DNA of 64,000 nt from Pseudonocardiales bacterium (GTDB lineage Bacteria > Actinomycetota > Actinomycetes > Mycobacteriales > Pseudonocardiaceae), in contig JAFATA010000034.1 of NCBI GenBank assembly GCA_019244165.1, positions 1 to 64,000 on the forward strand, written 5' to 3'. The translations under genes were made by a program, and so were the position numbers. This document shows positions 47,067 through 59,919 of this stretch, one piece after another; positions within the stretch are counted from its first letter, which is position 1, and every line of letters begins with the position of its first letter. The notes under the pieces are model-generated. The model saw only the letters and a list, made by a program, of their open reading frames with translations, was not told where the DNA came from and did not search any database.

Positions 47067-47671
47067 ACCCCCTGTCCGGCACGTGCCCGCAACATCCCGG
47101 CCGGGGCCACGTCCTCCAGTGGCAGACCGCGACGGGCGGCCACCTCCTCAGGACGCTGCAACCCCTTCAGCGCTGCCACCGTAGCGTGCACGATGTTGAT
47201 CGCGTTATCACTGCCCAGTGATTTGGAGAGCACGTCGTGAACACCAGCGCACTCCAACACCGCCCGGACCGGACCGCCGGCGATGACCCCGGTACCGGGA
47301 GAGGCGGGACGGAGCAACACCACGCCGGCCGCCGCCTCACCGGTGATCGGGTGCGGGATGGTGCCAGCGATCCGGGGAACGCGGAAGAAGCTTTTCTTGG
47401 CTTCCTCCACGCCTTTCTGGATCGCCGCCGGCACCTCCTTGGCCTTTCCGTAACCGACGCCGACCATCCCGTCACCGTCGCCCACAACGACCAACGCGGT
47501 GAAGCTGAACCGCCGGCCACCCTTGACTACCTTGGCCACCCGGTTGATCGCCACTACCCGCTCCAGGTGCGGGCTTTTCTCCTGCTGGGCCGCTCCGCCG
47601 CGGCCACCGTCGCGGCGGTCCCGACGATCACTGCGCTCGCCTCCGCCTTCCCGCCGCATGCGTCCAGGCAT
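47063..47671 (-). CDS. rpsE: Ribosomal protein S5
   Basis: 202 residues. Core [40 protein letters not shown] and [20 protein letters not shown] are conserved and correspond to decoding-fidelity regions. The first 35 residues are an Arg/Gly/Asp-rich extension ([14 protein letters not shown]). A 59-bp gap separates it from rplR. Confidence 0.96.
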   Translation of the reverse strand: MPGRMRREGGGERSDRRDRRDGGRGGAAQQEKSPHLERVVAINRVAKVVKGGRRFSFTALVVVGDGDGMVGVGYGKAKEVPAAIQKGVEEAKKSFFRVPRIAGTIPHPITGEAAAGVVLLRPASPGTGVIAGGPVRAVLECAGVHDVLSKSLGSDNAINIVHATVAALKGLQRPEEVAARRGLPLEDVAPAGMLRARAGQGV

Positions 47672-47730
47672 CAGGCGTTCCTTCCATTACTCACGTGGGG
47701 CTGCTGGTGCTCTCTGAGGTTCATCATCGG

Positions 47731-48135
47731 TCAGAATTCCAGGCCGGACTTGCGGGCGGCGTCAGCCAGCGCCGCGATGCGACCGTGGTAGTCATAACCG
47801 CCGCGGTCGAAGACCACCTGGTCCACGCCTACCGCCTTGGCTCGGGCGGCGATCAACTCGCCGACCCGGACCGCCTTGGCTTTCTTGTCCCCCTCGATGG
47901 CGCGGACCGCCGGCTCGATGCTTGACGCCGCCGCCAGAGTGTGCCCGGCCACGTCGTCCACTACCTGCACGGCGATGTGTCGTGACGAACGGTGGACCAC
48001 CAGACGCGGGCGCTGCGGCGAACCACGGACCTTCTTGCGGAGCCGGACGTGCCGCCGTGAGCGGGCCAGCCGACGCCGGGTCGACACATCCGTGCCGACC
48101 CGCGGCCGCTTGGTATCAGTTGCTGCCTCAGCCAT
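47731..48135 (-). CDS. rplR: Ribosomal protein L18
   Basis: About 134 residues; [40 protein letters not shown] and [20 protein letters not shown] are the 5S rRNA-binding L18 motifs. ATG 48135 and GTG 48141 are both possible starts; the GTG overlaps the rplF stop. Confidence 0.95.
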   Translation of the reverse strand: MAEAATDTKRPRVGTDVSTRRRLARSRRHVRLRKKVRGSPQRPRLVVHRSSRHIAVQVVDDVAGHTLAAASSIEPAVRAIEGDKKAKAVRVGELIAARAKAVGVDQVVFDRGGYDYHGRIAALADAARKSGLEF

Positions 48136-48137
48136 GG

Positions 48138-48677
48138 TCACTTACCCGTCTTCCCGACCTTGCGCCGGATCTTCTCGCCCGCGTAACGGACGCCCTTGCC
48201 CTTGTAAGGATCGGGACGCCGCAACCGACGAATGGTCGCCGCGATCTCGCCAACCACCTGCTTGTTGATGCCGGCCACGGAGAAACGCGTCGGAGACTCC
48301 ACCGTGAAGCTGATGCCCTCGGGTGCCCTGACCGCTACCGGGTGGCTAAAGCCCAGGGAGAACTCCAGATCCGAACCCCTGGCCACTACCCGGTAACCGA
48401 CGCCGTGGATCTCCATGCGCTTCTCGTAGCCCTGGCTGACCCCAAGGACCATGTTATTGACCAGGGTACGGGACAACCCGTGCAACGACTTGCTGCGCCG
48501 GGCATCGTCCGGTCGCTGCACCAGCAGCGTACCGTCCTGCGCCCGACGCACGGTGATCGGCTCGGGCACCGTGTGCGACAGGGTGCCCTTGGGGCCCCGG
48601 ACCGTCACGGTGCCCCCGTCGATGACCACATCGACGCCCGCCGGCACGGTAATCGGCTGCTTCCCGATGCGCGACAT
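48138..48677 (-). CDS. rplF: Ribosomal protein L6
   Basis: 179 residues from ATG 48677 ([20 protein letters not shown]). [20 protein letters not shown] and the C-terminal [20 protein letters not shown] are diagnostic. The frame extends 37 codons upstream into rpsH but that part is not L6. Confidence 0.96.
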   Translation of the reverse strand: MSRIGKQPITVPAGVDVVIDGGTVTVRGPKGTLSHTVPEPITVRRAQDGTLLVQRPDDARRSKSLHGLSRTLVNNMVLGVSQGYEKRMEIHGVGYRVVARGSDLEFSLGFSHPVAVRAPEGISFTVESPTRFSVAGINKQVVGEIAATIRRLRRPDPYKGKGVRYAGEKIRRKVGKTGK

Positions 48678-48693
48678 CTTGTCCGTTCCCCTC

Positions 48694-49092
48694 TCACCAG
48701 ACGAAGGCGAGGACTTCCCCGCCCACGCCCTTCTTGGCCGCCTGCCGGTCGGTGAGCAGTCCGCCGGACGTGGAGATGATCGCCACACCCAGACCGCCGA
48801 GTACCTTGGGCAGCGAGGTCGACTTGGCGTAGACCCGCAGGCCGGGCTTGGACACCCGGCGTAAGCCAGCGATGCTGCGCTCCCGGTTGGGGCCGAACTT
48901 CAGCTCGACCACCAGGGACTTACCCACGGCCGCGTCCTCAGCGTGGAAACTCGAGATATAACCCTCCCGTTGGAGGATCTCGGCGATATTTGCCTTGATT
49001 TTGGAGTGCGGCATCACGACCCGGTCGTGATAGGCCGAGTTCGCGTTCCGCAGACGGGTCAGCATGTCCGCAATCGGGTCGGTCATCGTCAT
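48694..49092 (-). CDS. rpsH: Ribosomal protein S8
   Basis: 132 residues; [40 protein letters not shown] and [20 protein letters not shown] mark S8, an early-binding 30S protein. ATG 49092 or ATG 49086 could be the start. Confidence 0.96.
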   Translation of the reverse strand: MTMTDPIADMLTRLRNANSAYHDRVVMPHSKIKANIAEILQREGYISSFHAEDAAVGKSLVVELKFGPNRERSIAGLRRVSKPGLRVYAKSTSLPKVLGGLGVAIISTSGGLLTDRQAAKKGVGGEVLAFVW

Positions 49093-49177
49093 GGCGACCT
49101 CGTGATCCCTTCCCGCCGTGGTTCCCTGCCGGGCCTGTGGCGACTATTGGCTACGCCGTGGTGAGGCACCCCAGGCC

Positions 49178-49363
49178 TTACCACGAGGACTTGCTCACGC
49201 CGGGAAGCTCGCCCCGGTGAGCCATCTGGCGCAGGCAGATCCGGCACAGCCCGAACTTTCGGTAGACCGCCTTGGGTCGCCCGCAGCGCTGGCAACGGGT
49301 ATAGGCCCGCACCGCGAACTTCGGTTTGCGCGCGGCCTTGATAATCAGCGCCTTCTTCGCCAT
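49178..49363 (-). CDS. rpsZ: Ribosomal protein S14, zinc-binding type
   Basis: 61 residues. Two CxxC pairs ([20 protein letters not shown], then [20 protein letters not shown]) make this the zinc-ribbon S14. The start overlaps the rplE stop in TGATG. Confidence 0.96.
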   Translation of the reverse strand: MAKKALIIKAARKPKFAVRAYTRCQRCGRPKAVYRKFGLCRICLRQMAHRGELPGVSKSSW

Positions 49364-49938
49364 CAGCTCTCCTTGAAGGGGAAGCCCAGACGACGCAGCA
49401 ACGCCCGGCCCTCCTCGTCGGTGGTCGCGGAGGTGACCACAGTGATGTCCATGCCGCGCTGGCGGTCGATGGTGTCCGGGTTGATCTCATGAAACATCGA
49501 TTGCTCGGTGAGTCCGAAGGTGTAGTTGCCGTGGTCGTCGAACTGGGTGGGCGACAGACCGCGGAAGTCGCGGATCCGGGGCAGGGCGATCGTCAGGAGC
49601 CGGTCCAGGAACTCCCACATTCGATCACCGCGGAGGGTTACCTTGGCGCCGATCGACATCCCCTCGCGCAACTTGAACTGCGCGACCGACTTGCGGGCAC
49701 GCCTCACTTGAGGCTTCTGGCCAGTGATCGCCGCCAGGTCCCGCACGGCGCCCTCCATCAGCTTGGCGTCCCGGGCGGCCTCGCCGACACCCATGTTCAC
49801 CACGACCTTCACCACCCCGGGCACCTGCATCGGGTTGGAGTAGGTGAACTGTTGGCGCAACGCGGCGACGATCTCTTCGCGGTATCGGGTCTTCAGCCGG
49901 GGCACCGTCACCCCACGATCGCTGTCTACCATGGTCAT
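49363..49938 (-). CDS. rplE: Ribosomal protein L5
   Basis: 191 residues from ATG 49938 ([19 protein letters not shown]). [40 protein letters not shown] and [18 protein letters not shown] are L5 motifs (5S rRNA contact). A possible ATG at 49932 would shorten it by two codons. Confidence 0.95.
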   Translation of the reverse strand: MTMVDSDRGVTVPRLKTRYREEIVAALRQQFTYSNPMQVPGVVKVVVNMGVGEAARDAKLMEGAVRDLAAITGQKPQVRRARKSVAQFKLREGMSIGAKVTLRGDRMWEFLDRLLTIALPRIRDFRGLSPTQFDDHGNYTFGLTEQSMFHEINPDTIDRQRGMDITVVTSATTDEEGRALLRRLGFPFKES

Positions 49939-49939
49939 C

Positions 49940-50254
49940 TCAGATGTCCTTGCCGGTGCGCCGTGACACGCGAACGCGCTTGCCTTCGTCATCGGTGCGG
50001 TAGCCCACCCTGGTCGGCTTGCCGCTGGAGTCGACGACCATGACGTTCGAGACGTCGATGGCGGCCTCTTGGGTGACGATCCCGCCGCTTTGCGCACCGC
50101 GCTGGGTGCGACTAATCCGGGTGTGCTTTTTGATCCGGTTGACGCCCTCCACGAGCACTCGACCGGTGTCCGGGTAGGCCTGGATCACCTTGCCCTTGGC
50201 GCCCTTGTCCTTGCCGGCAATGACCAGGACCATGTCGCCCTTGTGGACTTTCAT
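49940..50254 (-). CDS. rplX: Ribosomal protein L24
   Basis: 104 residues starting [23 protein letters not shown] motif, then [20 protein letters not shown]. Assembly initiator of the 50S subunit. One base separates its stop from the rplE start region. Confidence 0.95.
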   Translation of the reverse strand: MKVHKGDMVLVIAGKDKGAKGKVIQAYPDTGRVLVEGVNRIKKHTRISRTQRGAQSGGIVTQEAAIDVSNVMVVDSSGKPTRVGYRTDDEGKRVRVSRRTGKDI

Positions 50255-50256
50255 GC

Positions 50257-50625
50257 TCAGAGCACCTCCGGGGCCAGCGAGATGATTTTCATGAATCTCT
50301 TGTCCCGGAGCTCCCGGCCGACCGGTCCGAAGATCCGGGTGCCACGCGGCTCGCCGTCGGGCTTGATCAGGACAGCGGCGTTCTCGTCGAACCGGATGTA
50401 GGAACCGTCCGGACGGCGCTTTTCCTTGACGGTGCGCACGATGACGGCCTTGACCACGTCGCCCCGCTTGACGCCCGCGCCGGGGATGGCTTCCTTGACG
50501 GTCGCCACGATAATGTCCCCGATGCCAGCGTAGCGGCGTGAGCTCCCGCCGAGCACCCGAATGCACAGGATCTCCTTGGCACCGGTGTTATCGGCGACCC
50601 GCAGTCGCGACTCCTGCTGGATCAC
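50257..50625 (-). CDS. rplN: Ribosomal protein L14
   Basis: 122 residues; [40 protein letters not shown] and [20 protein letters not shown] are invariant L14 segments. Lies 2 bp upstream of rplX. Confidence 0.97.
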   Translation of the reverse strand: MIQQESRLRVADNTGAKEILCIRVLGGSSRRYAGIGDIIVATVKEAIPGAGVKRGDVVKAVIVRTVKEKRRPDGSYIRFDENAAVLIKPDGEPRGTRIFGPVGRELRDKRFMKIISLAPEVL

Positions 50626-50634
50626 GTCAACTCC

Positions 50635-50952
50635 TCACTTGGCCTTCTCGAGGATCTGGACCAGCCGCCAGCGCTTAGTCGCCGACAACGGACGAGTCTC
50701 CATCAACAACACCCGGTCGCCGACCCCCGCGATGTTAGCCTCGTCATGCGCCTTCACCTTGGTGGTGGACCGCAGTACCTTGCCATACAAGGGGTGCTTC
50801 TTGCGGTCCTCCAACGCCACCACGACCGTCTTGTTCATCTTGTCCGAGACGACGTACCCCTCCCGGACCTTCCGCTTATTACGCCCTTCGGGCTGGGCCA
50901 GCTTGTTCGCCCCTTCGGGCTGGGCCGGCTTATTGGGTTCAGTGGTACTCAT
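50635..50952 (-). CDS. rpsQ: Ribosomal protein S17 with duplicated N-terminal octapeptide
   Basis: 105 residues. The S17 core is [20 protein letters not shown], then [20 protein letters not shown] and [20 protein letters not shown]. Before it the extension reads [20 protein letters not shown]: an NKxAQPEG unit twice, encoded by a 27-bp-class DNA repeat near 50882-50935. S17s of actinomycetes have variable N-terminal tails. Confidence 0.95.
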   Translation of the reverse strand: MSTTEPNKPAQPEGANKLAQPEGRNKRKVREGYVVSDKMNKTVVVALEDRKKHPLYGKVLRSTTKVKAHDEANIAGVGDRVLLMETRPLSATKRWRLVQILEKAK

Positions 50953-51197
50953 GCCGCACCCTCACTTCCCGCGCCGACGTCCGGAGACACCGACAGACCC
51001 AGCTCGCGCTCACGCATCACGGTGTAGATGCGGGCGATGTCACGCCGGACCGTGCGCAGCCGGCGGTTGTTGTCCATCTGCCCCGTGGCCATTTGAAAGC
51101 GCAGGTTGAACAGCTCCTCCTTGGACTCGCGCAGCCGCAGCACCAGCTCATCGTCGGTGAGCTCGCGCAGCTCGCTCGCAGTGGTGGTGGCCGGCAT
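50949..51197 (-). CDS. rpmC: Ribosomal protein L29
   Basis: 82 residues from ATG 51197; [20 protein letters not shown] and [20 protein letters not shown] are standard. The ATG overlaps the rplP stop (TGATG), and the stop overlaps the rpsQ start by 4 bp. Confidence 0.95.
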   Translation of the reverse strand: MPATTTASELRELTDDELVLRLRESKEELFNLRFQMATGQMDNNRRLRTVRRDIARIYTVMRERELGLSVSPDVGAGSEGAA

Positions 51198-51616
51198 CAG
51201 AAGTCCACCCCCTCGCGGGTCACAATCCGACACTTCATCGGCAACTTGTGAATCGCGCGGCGCAACGCCTCGCGGGCTACCGACGCATTCGAGTAGGCCA
51301 TCTCGAAGACGATCCGGCCCGGTTTGACGTTGGCCACCCAGTATTCGGGCGAACCCTTGCCGGACCCCATCCGGGTTTCTGCTGGTTTCTTGGTCAACGG
51401 CCGATCCGGGAAAATGGTGATCCAGACCTTGCCACCCCGACGGATGTGCCGATTGATCGCGATCCGGGCAGATTCGATCTGCCGGTTGGTCACATAAGCC
51501 GGTTCCAAAGCCTGGATCCCGAAGTCGCCGAAGGCGACCTGGGTGCCGCCGCTGGCCATGCCCGACCGGCTCGGCGAGTGCTGCTTGCGGTGCTTGACCT
51601 TGCGTGGAATGAGCAC
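51197..51616 (-). CDS. rplP: Ribosomal protein L16
   Basis: 139 residues; [40 protein letters not shown] and [20 protein letters not shown] are L16 motifs (tRNA elbow contact). Confidence 0.97.
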   Translation of the reverse strand: MLIPRKVKHRKQHSPSRSGMASGGTQVAFGDFGIQALEPAYVTNRQIESARIAINRHIRRGGKVWITIFPDRPLTKKPAETRMGSGKGSPEYWVANVKPGRIVFEMAYSNASVAREALRRAIHKLPMKCRIVTREGVDF

Positions 51617-51619
51617 GTC

Positions 51620-52881
<1,262 letters not shown>

Positions 52882-52895
52882 AGCTTGTCCCTTCC

Positions 52896-53177
52896 TCATC
52901 GGCGCCGCGCCCGCCGGTCGTCCTTGATATGACCCCGGAACGTGCGAGTAGGGGCGAACTCACCCAGCTTGTGACCGACCATCGACTCGGTGATGAACAC
53001 CGGGACGTGCTTACGCCCGTCGTGCACCGCAATGGTATGGCCGATCATGTCAGGAATGATCGTGGAGCGGCGCGACCAGGTTCTGATGACCTGCTTGGTG
53101 CCGGATTCGTTGTGCGCATCCACCTTTTTGAGCAGGTGGTCATCGACGAACGGCCCTTTCTTCAGGCTGCGTGGCAT
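52896..53177 (-). CDS. rpsS: Ribosomal protein S19
   Basis: 93 residues; [40 protein letters not shown] and [20 protein letters not shown]. Confidence 0.97.
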   Translation of the reverse strand: MPRSLKKGPFVDDHLLKKVDAHNESGTKQVIRTWSRRSTIIPDMIGHTIAVHDGRKHVPVFITESMVGHKLGEFAPTRTFRGHIKDDRRARRR

Positions 53178-53195
53178 GCGGGCACCCCTTCCTGC

Positions 53196-54029
53196 TCAGC
53201 GCTTCTTACCGGTACGGCGGCGGCGCACGATCAGCGCGTCGCTGGCCTTGCGGCGCCGGGTGCGGCCTTCGGGCTTGCCGGCCGGATTCACCGGGTGGCG
53301 CCCCCCGGAGGTCTTGCCCTCACCACCGCCGTGCGGATGGTCCACCGGGTTCATCACGACACCGCGGACCGTGGGGCGCTTGCCCTTCCAGCGCATCCGG
53401 CCCGCCTTGCCCCAGGTGATGTTGCCCTGTTCGGAGTTGCCGACCTCACCCACCGTGGCCCGGCACCGGACGTCGACGTTGCGGATCTCACCGGAGGGCA
53501 TCCGCAGCTGGCCGTAGGGACCGTCCTTGGCCACCAGCTGCACCCGGGCACCAGCTGAGCGGGCAATTTTCGCCCCGCCGCCCGGGCGGAGCTCGATCGC
53601 GTGCACCACCGTCCCGACCGGGATGTGACGCAGCGGCAGGTTGTTGCCCGGCTTGATATCGGCTGTGGGCCCGTTTTCCACGGTATCGCCTTGGCGCAGC
53701 TTCTCCGGGGCGATGATGTAGCGCTTCTCGCCATCGGCGTAGTGCAGCAGCGCGATCCGCGCGGTGCGGTTCGGGTCGTACTCGATGTGCGCGACTTTGG
53801 CCGGCACACCGTCCTTGTCCGCCCGTCGGAAATCGATCAGACGGTAGGCGCGCTTGTGGCCGCCGCCCTGGTGGCGGGTCGTGATCCGGCCGTGGGCGTT
53901 GCGGCCACCGGTGTTGTGCAGCGGTCGGGTTAACGACTTCTCCGGGTGATCCCGGGTAATCTCGGCGAAGTCGGACACGCTGGCGCCGCGGCGCCCCGAG
54001 GTCGTCGGCTTGTATTTGCGGATGCCCAT
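53196..54029 (-). CDS. rplB: Ribosomal protein L2
   Basis: 277 residues; [40 protein letters not shown] and the peptidyl-transferase-centre loop [20 protein letters not shown]. Confidence 0.97.
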   Translation of the reverse strand: MGIRKYKPTTSGRRGASVSDFAEITRDHPEKSLTRPLHNTGGRNAHGRITTRHQGGGHKRAYRLIDFRRADKDGVPAKVAHIEYDPNRTARIALLHYADGEKRYIIAPEKLRQGDTVENGPTADIKPGNNLPLRHIPVGTVVHAIELRPGGGAKIARSAGARVQLVAKDGPYGQLRMPSGEIRNVDVRCRATVGEVGNSEQGNITWGKAGRMRWKGKRPTVRGVVMNPVDHPHGGGEGKTSGGRHPVNPAGKPEGRTRRRKASDALIVRRRRTGKKR

Positions 54030-54045
54030 CCCTATTCGTCCTCGC

Positions 54046-54345
54046 TCACGCGGCCGGTCCGCCGAAGATCTCGATCGGCTTGCTCTCCGCGGACAGCGTC
54101 ACGATCGCCCGCTTAGTGTTCTTGCGCTTGCCGTACCCGAACCTGGTGCGCTTGCGCTTGCCCGGGCGATTGAGGGTGTTCACGCTGACCACGCGCACAC
54201 CGAAGATCTTCTCGACAGCAATCTTGATCTCGGTCTTATTGGCGTGTGGCGCAACCACAAAGGTGTACTTGTGCTGATCCAGCAGCCCGTAGCTCTTCTC
54301 CGAGATGACCGGTTTGCGGATCACGTCCCGCGGGTCGGGGATCAC
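54046..54345 (-). CDS. rplW: Ribosomal protein L23
   Basis: 99 residues; [40 protein letters not shown]. Docking protein for trigger factor and SRP at the tunnel exit. Overlaps the rplD stop by 4 bp. Confidence 0.95.
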   Translation of the reverse strand: MIPDPRDVIRKPVISEKSYGLLDQHKYTFVVAPHANKTEIKIAVEKIFGVRVVSVNTLNRPGKRKRTRFGYGKRKNTKRAIVTLSAESKPIEIFGGPAA

Positions 54346-55046
54346 CGGGCTGCCTCCTGTACCGCGGTGGCACCGCAGCCCGCCAGAAATGCCTGCAGGG
54401 CCTGCGCGGTGAACACCACATCGTCGTTGCTCAGCACGTCGTAGGTGTTGAGCTGGTCGGGGGCCAGCAGGTGAACCAAGGGGAGGTTGCGCACGCTGCG
54501 GCGACCCACCTCGTCGGCACGGTTGATCACCACCAGCAGCTTGGCGGGCCGGCCGACCACCGCGTCGAGGATCCTGCGAGCGGCCTTGGTCGCCGGCACG
54601 TCACCCGCGACCAGCTCAGAGACCACGTGCACCCGCCCCGCGCGGGCCCGGTCCGACAGCGCACCGCGCAGCGCAGCCGCTTTCATCTTCTTCGGGGTGC
54701 GCTGGCGGTAGTCGCGCGGGGTGGGCCCGTGCACGATGCCGCCACCGGTGAACTGCGGTGCCCGGATCGAGCCCTGGCGGGCCCGCCCGGTGCCCTTCTG
54801 TCGGTACGGCTTGTGGCCCCCACCGCTGACTTCCCCGCGGGTCTTGGTGCTGTGCGTGCCCTGCCGGGCCGCGGCCAGCTGGGCGAGGACGACCTGGTGC
54901 ATCAACGGGATGTTCGCCGGCACGTCGAAGATCTCAGCGGGCAGCTGCGCGGTGCCCGCAGTCGCGCCCTGTGGGGTATGGATCTCGACGGTGTTCACGT
55001 CCGGGCCCACGTCCGGACTGCTGCCCACGTCTGACTCGGGGCTCAC
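54342..55046 (-). CDS. rplD: Ribosomal protein L4
   Basis: 234 residues; the core [40 protein letters not shown] and [20 protein letters not shown] form the tunnel loop. An acidic 20-residue N-terminal extension ([18 protein letters not shown]) is unusual but common in related genera. Confidence 0.95.
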   Translation of the reverse strand: MSPESDVGSSPDVGPDVNTVEIHTPQGATAGTAQLPAEIFDVPANIPLMHQVVLAQLAAARQGTHSTKTRGEVSGGGHKPYRQKGTGRARQGSIRAPQFTGGGIVHGPTPRDYRQRTPKKMKAAALRGALSDRARAGRVHVVSELVAGDVPATKAARRILDAVVGRPAKLLVVINRADEVGRRSVRNLPLVHLLAPDQLNTYDVLSNDDVVFTAQALQAFLAGCGATAVQEAAR

Positions 55047-55735
55047 TGCTGCGCACCGCCCTTCGCTGCCGTCTTGACCAACACCAGGCCGCCCTTCGGA
55101 CCCGGCAGCGCACCCTTGATCAGCAGCAGTCCTGCCTGCGCGTCAACCCGGTGCACGGTGAGATTCTGGGTGCTGACCCTGACATTTCCCATCCGCCCGG
55201 CCATCCGGGTGCCCTTGAACACCCGGCTCGGCGTGGCGCAGCCGCCGATCGCACCCGGCGAGCGGTGCTTGCGTTGGGTTCCGTGGCTGGCTCCCAGACC
55301 GCCGAAGCCGTGCCGCTTCATCACCCCGGCAGTGCCCTTGCCCTTGCTGGTGCCGACCACGTCGACCACCGTCCCGGGGGGGAACACCTCGGCGGTGACC
55401 TCCTGGCCGATTTGGTAGTCCGCCGCGTCGGTGGTGCGCAGCTCCACCAGGTGGCGCCGCGGGGTGAGGCCCGCCGCAGCGTAGTGCCCGGCCACCGGCT
55501 TGGTCACCTTGCGCGGGTCGATAGCGCCGTAGGCCAGCTGCACGGCGAGATAGCCGTCTTTTTCCAGAGTACGGATCCGGGTCACCACGCACGGCCCGGC
55601 CGCTACCACCGTGACCGGGACAATCCTGTTGTTCTCGTCGAAGACCTGAGTCATCCCAAGCTTGGTGCCCAGTATCCCCTTCGTGATTCCCCTCATGAGT
55701 TCACTGGCCTGATGCTCCGAATCAGTCGCTGTCAT
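55043..55735 (-). CDS. rplC: Ribosomal protein L3
   Basis: 230 residues; [20 protein letters not shown] and [40 protein letters not shown] (tip loop). GAGA-type ribosome site before ATG 55735; ATG 55696 (MRGITKG) is an alternative start. Confidence 0.95.
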   Translation of the reverse strand: MTATDSEHQASELMRGITKGILGTKLGMTQVFDENNRIVPVTVVAAGPCVVTRIRTLEKDGYLAVQLAYGAIDPRKVTKPVAGHYAAAGLTPRRHLVELRTTDAADYQIGQEVTAEVFPPGTVVDVVGTSKGKGTAGVMKRHGFGGLGASHGTQRKHRSPGAIGGCATPSRVFKGTRMAGRMGNVRVSTQNLTVHRVDAQAGLLLIKGALPGPKGGLVLVKTAAKGGAQQ

Positions 55736-55745
55736 TCTCCCGGCC

Positions 55746-56051
55746 TTACTGGATGTTGACGTCGACGCTGGCCGGCAGGTCGATGCGCATCAGCGCGTCC
55801 ACCGTCTTCGGCGTCGGGTCAAGAATGTCGATCAGGCGCTTGTGCGTACGCATCTCGAAGTGCTCGCGCGAGTCTTTGTACTTGTGCGGTGAGCGGATCA
55901 CGCAGTACACGTTCTTCTCGGTCGGCAGCGGCACCGGCCCGACGACCCGAGCACCGGTGCGCGTCACGGTCTCGACGATCTTGCGCGCGGAAGCGTCGAT
56001 TGCCTCGTGGTCGTAGGCTTTGAGCCGGATGCGGATCTTCTGTCCCGCCAT
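55746..56051 (-). CDS. rpsJ: Ribosomal protein S10
   Basis: 101 residues; [40 protein letters not shown] and [20 protein letters not shown]. First gene of the S10-spc cluster; also the NusE antitermination factor. Confidence 0.97.
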   Translation of the reverse strand: MAGQKIRIRLKAYDHEAIDASARKIVETVTRTGARVVGPVPLPTEKNVYCVIRSPHKYKDSREHFEMRTHKRLIDILDPTPKTVDALMRIDLPASVDVNIQ

Positions 56052-56092
56052 GGTGGCTTGCCGTCCTGTCAGTCTCGTGCTGCTGGTTCCCA

Positions 56093-56119
56093 GTGCCGTT
56101 GGTGCCGTTAGTGCCGTTG
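56093..56119. repeat. Three 9-bp tandem repeats in the rpsJ leader
   Basis: GTGCCGTTG, GTGCCGTTA, GTGCCGTTG in a row, 42-68 bp upstream of the rpsJ start. Confidence 0.85.
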
Positions 56120-56289
56120 GTCTGTAGTCAACCTGCCTTGCGCAGCCGGCCCCCGCGGTCGGGTGTGTCGTGCCCGACGACCAGACCGCCGTTACAGATC
56201 AGTGCTGTGTGGTGCCATCCGTGCAAGGGGTACCCACCGCTGCGACCCTGGATCCGCTAAGCGGGCCGGCCCTGCCGAGCAACCGGTCC

Positions 56290-56318
56290 ATCGTAAGCGA
56301 TACGTGATCGTCGGCCAA
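56290..56318 (-). promoter_or_regulatory. Putative S10 operon promoter
   Basis: On the minus strand TTGGCC (56313-56318) and TACGAT (56290-56295) are separated by exactly 17 bp. Transcription would start near 56283, giving a leader of about 230 nt before rpsJ. Confidence 0.5.
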
Positions 56319-56420
56319 ATGGGGGTGGGGGCCCACGCGAGTGTGAAACAGCGTCTGATGTGACGGCTCGGCCGTCGGTGCCATAACACCACACGCCACG
56401 TACGTGGACACCTACCCCGG

Positions 56421-56438
56421 AGGTGGGTGCCCACCTCA
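56421..56438 (-). terminator. Palindrome at the tuf stop
   Basis: GAGGTGGGTGCCCACCTC is a perfect 18-bp palindrome that overlaps the last three bases of tuf. Its 8-bp GC-rich stem is a plausible terminator. Confidence 0.55.
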
Positions 56439-57629
56439 CTTGATGATCTTCGTTACCCGACCGGCGCCCACGGTGCGCCCACCCTCACGAATCGCGAACT
56501 TCAGATTCTCGTCCATCGCGATCGGTTGGATGAGCTGCACGGCCATCTCGGTGTTGTCGCCCGGCATGACCATCTCCGTGCCCTCGGGCAAGGTCACGAC
56601 ACCGGTCACGTCGGTGGTGCGGAAGTAGAACTGCGGACGGTAGTTGTTGAAGAACGGCGTGTGCCGACCGCCCTCGTCCTTAGACAGGATGTAAACCTGA
56701 GCCTCGAACTGAGTATGCGGGGTGTTGGTGCCGGGCTTGATGACGACCTGCCCGCGCTCGACATCCTCGCGCTTGACGCCGCGAAGCAACAGGCCCACGT
56801 TATCGCCAGCACGGCCCTCGTCGAGCAACTTGCGGAACATCTCGACACCGGTGACGGTGGTCTTCGCCGAGCGCTCCCTGATGCCGATGATTTCCACCTC
56901 TTCGCCGACTTTGACGATGCCGCGCTCCACCCGGCCGGTGACGACAGTGCCGCGGCCGGTGATGGTGAAGACGTCCTCGATCGGCATCAGGAACGGCTTG
57001 TCGATCTCGCGGACCGGCTCCGGGACGTTGTCGTCCACGGCGTCCATCAGCTCCAGGAGCTTTGCCCCCCACTCGGCGTCGCCCTCGAGCGCCTTGAGCG
57101 CCGAGACCCGGACGATCGGCAGGTCATCGCCCGGATATTCCTGGCTGGTCAGCAGCTCCCGGACCTCGAGCTCGACAAGCTCCATGATCTCCTCATCGTC
57201 GACCATGTCGGCCTTGTTCAGCGCAACGACGATGTAGGGCACACCGACCTGGCGGGCCAGCAACACATGCTCGCGGGTCTGCGGCATCGGACCGTCGGTG
57301 GCGGCCACCACCAGGATGGCACCGTCCATCTGGGCCGCACCAGTGATCATGTTTTTGATGTAGTCCGCGTGCCCAGGACAGTCGACATGGGCGTAGTGCC
57401 GCTTCTCGGTCTGGTACTCGACGTGTGCGATCGAGATGGTGATACCCCGCTGCTTTTCCTCGGGGGCCTTGTCGATCGAGTCGAACGCCGACACCTCGTT
57501 GAGGTCCGGGAACTTGTCGTGCAAGACCTTGGTAATCGCCGCAGTCAGCGTGGTCTTCCCGTGGTCGATGTGACCGATGGTTCCGATGTTGACGTGCGGC
57601 TTGGTCCGCTGGAACTTCGCCTTCGCCAC
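56436..57629 (-). CDS. tuf: Elongation factor Tu
   Basis: 397 residues. G motifs [15 protein letters not shown] (P-loop), [20 protein letters not shown] and [33 protein letters not shown] is the effector segment. Delivers aminoacyl-tRNA to the ribosome. Follows fusA after 157 bp. Confidence 0.97.
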   Translation of the reverse strand: MAKAKFQRTKPHVNIGTIGHIDHGKTTLTAAITKVLHDKFPDLNEVSAFDSIDKAPEEKQRGITISIAHVEYQTEKRHYAHVDCPGHADYIKNMITGAAQMDGAILVVAATDGPMPQTREHVLLARQVGVPYIVVALNKADMVDDEEIMELVELEVRELLTSQEYPGDDLPIVRVSALKALEGDAEWGAKLLELMDAVDDNVPEPVREIDKPFLMPIEDVFTITGRGTVVTGRVERGIVKVGEEVEIIGIRERSAKTTVTGVEMFRKLLDEGRAGDNVGLLLRGVKREDVERGQVVIKPGTNTPHTQFEAQVYILSKDEGGRHTPFFNNYRPQFYFRTTDVTGVVTLPEGTEMVMPGDNTEMAVQLIQPIAMDENLKFAIREGGRTVGAGRVTKIIK

Positions 57630-57786
57630 TGGTCTCGTCCTCCTGGACTCGTTCTTGGATCCGCTTGGTCAGCGGGACCGTTGCCGGTCCTGATGTAGCG
57701 GCATGTTGTCAGGTGGTCTCGCGGAACGCCGAGCCGACCCCGGTGCCCGCTGCCGCGGCTAGCCGCAGCCAGAGAAAATCACGGCA

Positions 57787-59883
57787 TCACTCGCCCGTCG
57801 CTTTGGCAATGATTTCCTTGGACACGTTGGCCGGGACCTCGGCATAGGAGTCGAACTGCATCGTGTAGTTCGCCCGTCCCTGGGTCCGCGACCGCAGGTC
57901 GCCGACGTACCCGAACATCTCCGACAGCGGCACCAACGCCTGGACGACGCGGGAACCGCTGCGCTCCTGGATGTGCTGAATCTGGCCCCGCCGAGAGTTC
58001 AGATCACCAATGACATCGCCCATGTAGTCCTCGGGCGTGGTCACCTCGACCGCCATCATTGGCTCCAGGATGACCGGGCCAGCCTTACGCGCCGCCTCTT
58101 TGAGCGCCATCGAGCCAGCGATCTTGAAGGCCATCTCGGAGGAGTCCACCTCGTGGTACGCGCCATCCAGCAGGGTGACTTTCAGACCGACCAGTGGATA
58201 GCCCGCCAGGACGCCGTACTGCATGGCGTCCTGCGCCCCGGCATCAACCGAGGGAATGTACTCTTTCGGGATCCGTCCTCCGGTGACCTTGTTGTCGAAC
58301 TCATAGAGCGCGCCATCATTGGTCTGCAACGGCTCCAACTTGATGAGCACGCGGGCGAACTGGCCGGAACCACCCGTCTGCTTGCGGTGGGTGTACTCGA
58401 GCTTGTCTACCGTCTTACGGATCGTTTCCCGGTACGCCACCTGTGGCTTGCCGATATTCGCTTCGACCTTGAAGTCGCTGCGCATCCGGTTCACCAGCAC
58501 TTCGAGGTGCAGCTCACCCATCCCGGCAATGATCGTCTGGCCGGTCTCGTCATCGAGCTTGACCTGGAACGTGGGATCTTCCTCGGCCAACTTCTGGATA
58601 GCCGTGCTCAACTTCTCCTGATCGCTCTTGGTCTTGGGCTCGATGGCAACCTGGATAACCGGTTCCGGGAAAGTCATCGCCTCCAGGATGATCGGCGCCT
58701 GTGGGTCGCTCAGCGTGTCACCGGTGGTCGTCTCCTTCAGGCCGATCATCGCGTAGATGTGACCAGCCCGGGCCTCCTCGACCGGGTTCTCCTTATTGGA
58801 GTGCATCTGGAAAAGCTTGCCGATGCGCTCCTTGCGCTCCTTGGTCGAGTTGATCACCTGCGTGCCCGCGGCGACCCGACCGGAGTAAACCCGCACGTAG
58901 GTCAGCTTCCCGAAGAAAGGATGCGCAGCGATCTTGAAGGCCAGCGCGGAGAACGGCTCGGAAATGGAGGGTTTCCGGATTGCCGACGTGCCGTCGGGGA
59001 GCAGACCCTCCACCGGGGGCACATCCAGCGGCGACGGCAGGTAGTCGATCACTGCGTCCAGCATCGGCTGCACGCCTTTGTTCTTGAAGGCCGAGCCGCA
59101 CAGCACCGGGTAGGCCTGGCTGTGCACCGTGAGCTTGCGGATGGCGGCCTTGATCTGCCCGGTGCTGAGCTCCTGACCGCCAAGGTAGAGCTCCATGAGC
59201 TCGTCATCGGCTTCAGCAACGGCTTCGAGGAGTTTCTCCCGGTACTCGTTCGCCGTCTCGACCAGGTTTGCCGGGATCGCCTCGACGGTGTAGTCCTCGC
59301 CCTTCTGCACCTCCCCGCGCCAGGTCAGCGCCCGCATTCCCACCAGATCGACGACACCGGCGAAGTCGGCCTCGGCACCGATCGGAAGCTGGATGATCAG
59401 CGGTTTAGCGCCGAGCCGCTCACGAATGGTGCGCACCGTGTAGTAGAAATCCGCGCCCAGCTTGTCCATCTTGTTGACAAAACAGATGCGTGGGACACCG
59501 TACTTATCGGCCTGCCGCCAGACCGTCTCGGATTGAGGCTCGACGCCTTCCTTGCCGTCGAAGACCGCGACGGCGCCATCGAGCACCCGTAGCGAGCGCT
59601 CCACCTCAACGGTAAAGTCCACATGTCCCGGGGTATCGATAATGTTGATCTGGTAGTCGTTCCAGAAGGTGGTGGTCGCCGCCGAGGTGATGGTGATACC
59701 CCGCCTTTGCTCCTCCTCCATCCAGTCCATCGTGGCGGCGCCGTCGTGCACCTCACCGATCTTGTAGTTAATCCCGGTGTAGAAGAGGACGCGCTCCGTC
59801 GTGGTGGTTTTGCCCGCGTCGATATGCGCCATGATCCCAATGTTGCGGACCCTGGCGAGGTCGGTCAGCACTTCACGTGCCAC
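57787..59883 (-). CDS. fusA: Elongation factor G
   Basis: 698 residues. G1 [20 protein letters not shown], effector [20 protein letters not shown]3 [20 protein letters not shown] and G4 [13 protein letters not shown], domain [22 protein letters not shown]. Catalyses translocation. Lies between rpsG and tuf in the str operon. Confidence 0.97.
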   Translation of the reverse strand: MAREVLTDLARVRNIGIMAHIDAGKTTTTERVLFYTGINYKIGEVHDGAATMDWMEEEQRRGITITSAATTTFWNDYQINIIDTPGHVDFTVEVERSLRVLDGAVAVFDGKEGVEPQSETVWRQADKYGVPRICFVNKMDKLGADFYYTVRTIRERLGAKPLIIQLPIGAEADFAGVVDLVGMRALTWRGEVQKGEDYTVEAIPANLVETANEYREKLLEAVAEADDELMELYLGGQELSTGQIKAAIRKLTVHSQAYPVLCGSAFKNKGVQPMLDAVIDYLPSPLDVPPVEGLLPDGTSAIRKPSISEPFSALAFKIAAHPFFGKLTYVRVYSGRVAAGTQVINSTKERKERIGKLFQMHSNKENPVEEARAGHIYAMIGLKETTTGDTLSDPQAPIILEAMTFPEPVIQVAIEPKTKSDQEKLSTAIQKLAEEDPTFQVKLDDETGQTIIAGMGELHLEVLVNRMRSDFKVEANIGKPQVAYRETIRKTVDKLEYTHRKQTGGSGQFARVLIKLEPLQTNDGALYEFDNKVTGGRIPKEYIPSVDAGAQDAMQYGVLAGYPLVGLKVTLLDGAYHEVDSSEMAFKIAGSMALKEAARKAGPVILEPMMAVEVTTPEDYMGDVIGDLNSRRGQIQHIQERSGSRVVQALVPLSEMFGYVGDLRSRTQGRANYTMQFDSYAEVPANVSKEIIAKATGE

Positions 59884-59919
59884 GAGAATTCATCCCTAGC
59901 TGTCTTCCAGACTGGTTCA

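Larger units (their letters stand above)
56052..56435. other. S10 operon leader and tuf terminator region
   Basis: About 380 bp between rpsJ and tuf, both minus. It contains the three 9-bp repeats (56093-56119), a candidate promoter (56290-56318) and the tuf terminator (56421-56438). No gene is seen. Confidence 0.6.

Noticed and set aside
57973-59592. 539-codon plus-strand frame over fusA
   Set aside because: Antisense of EF-G with no family similarity.
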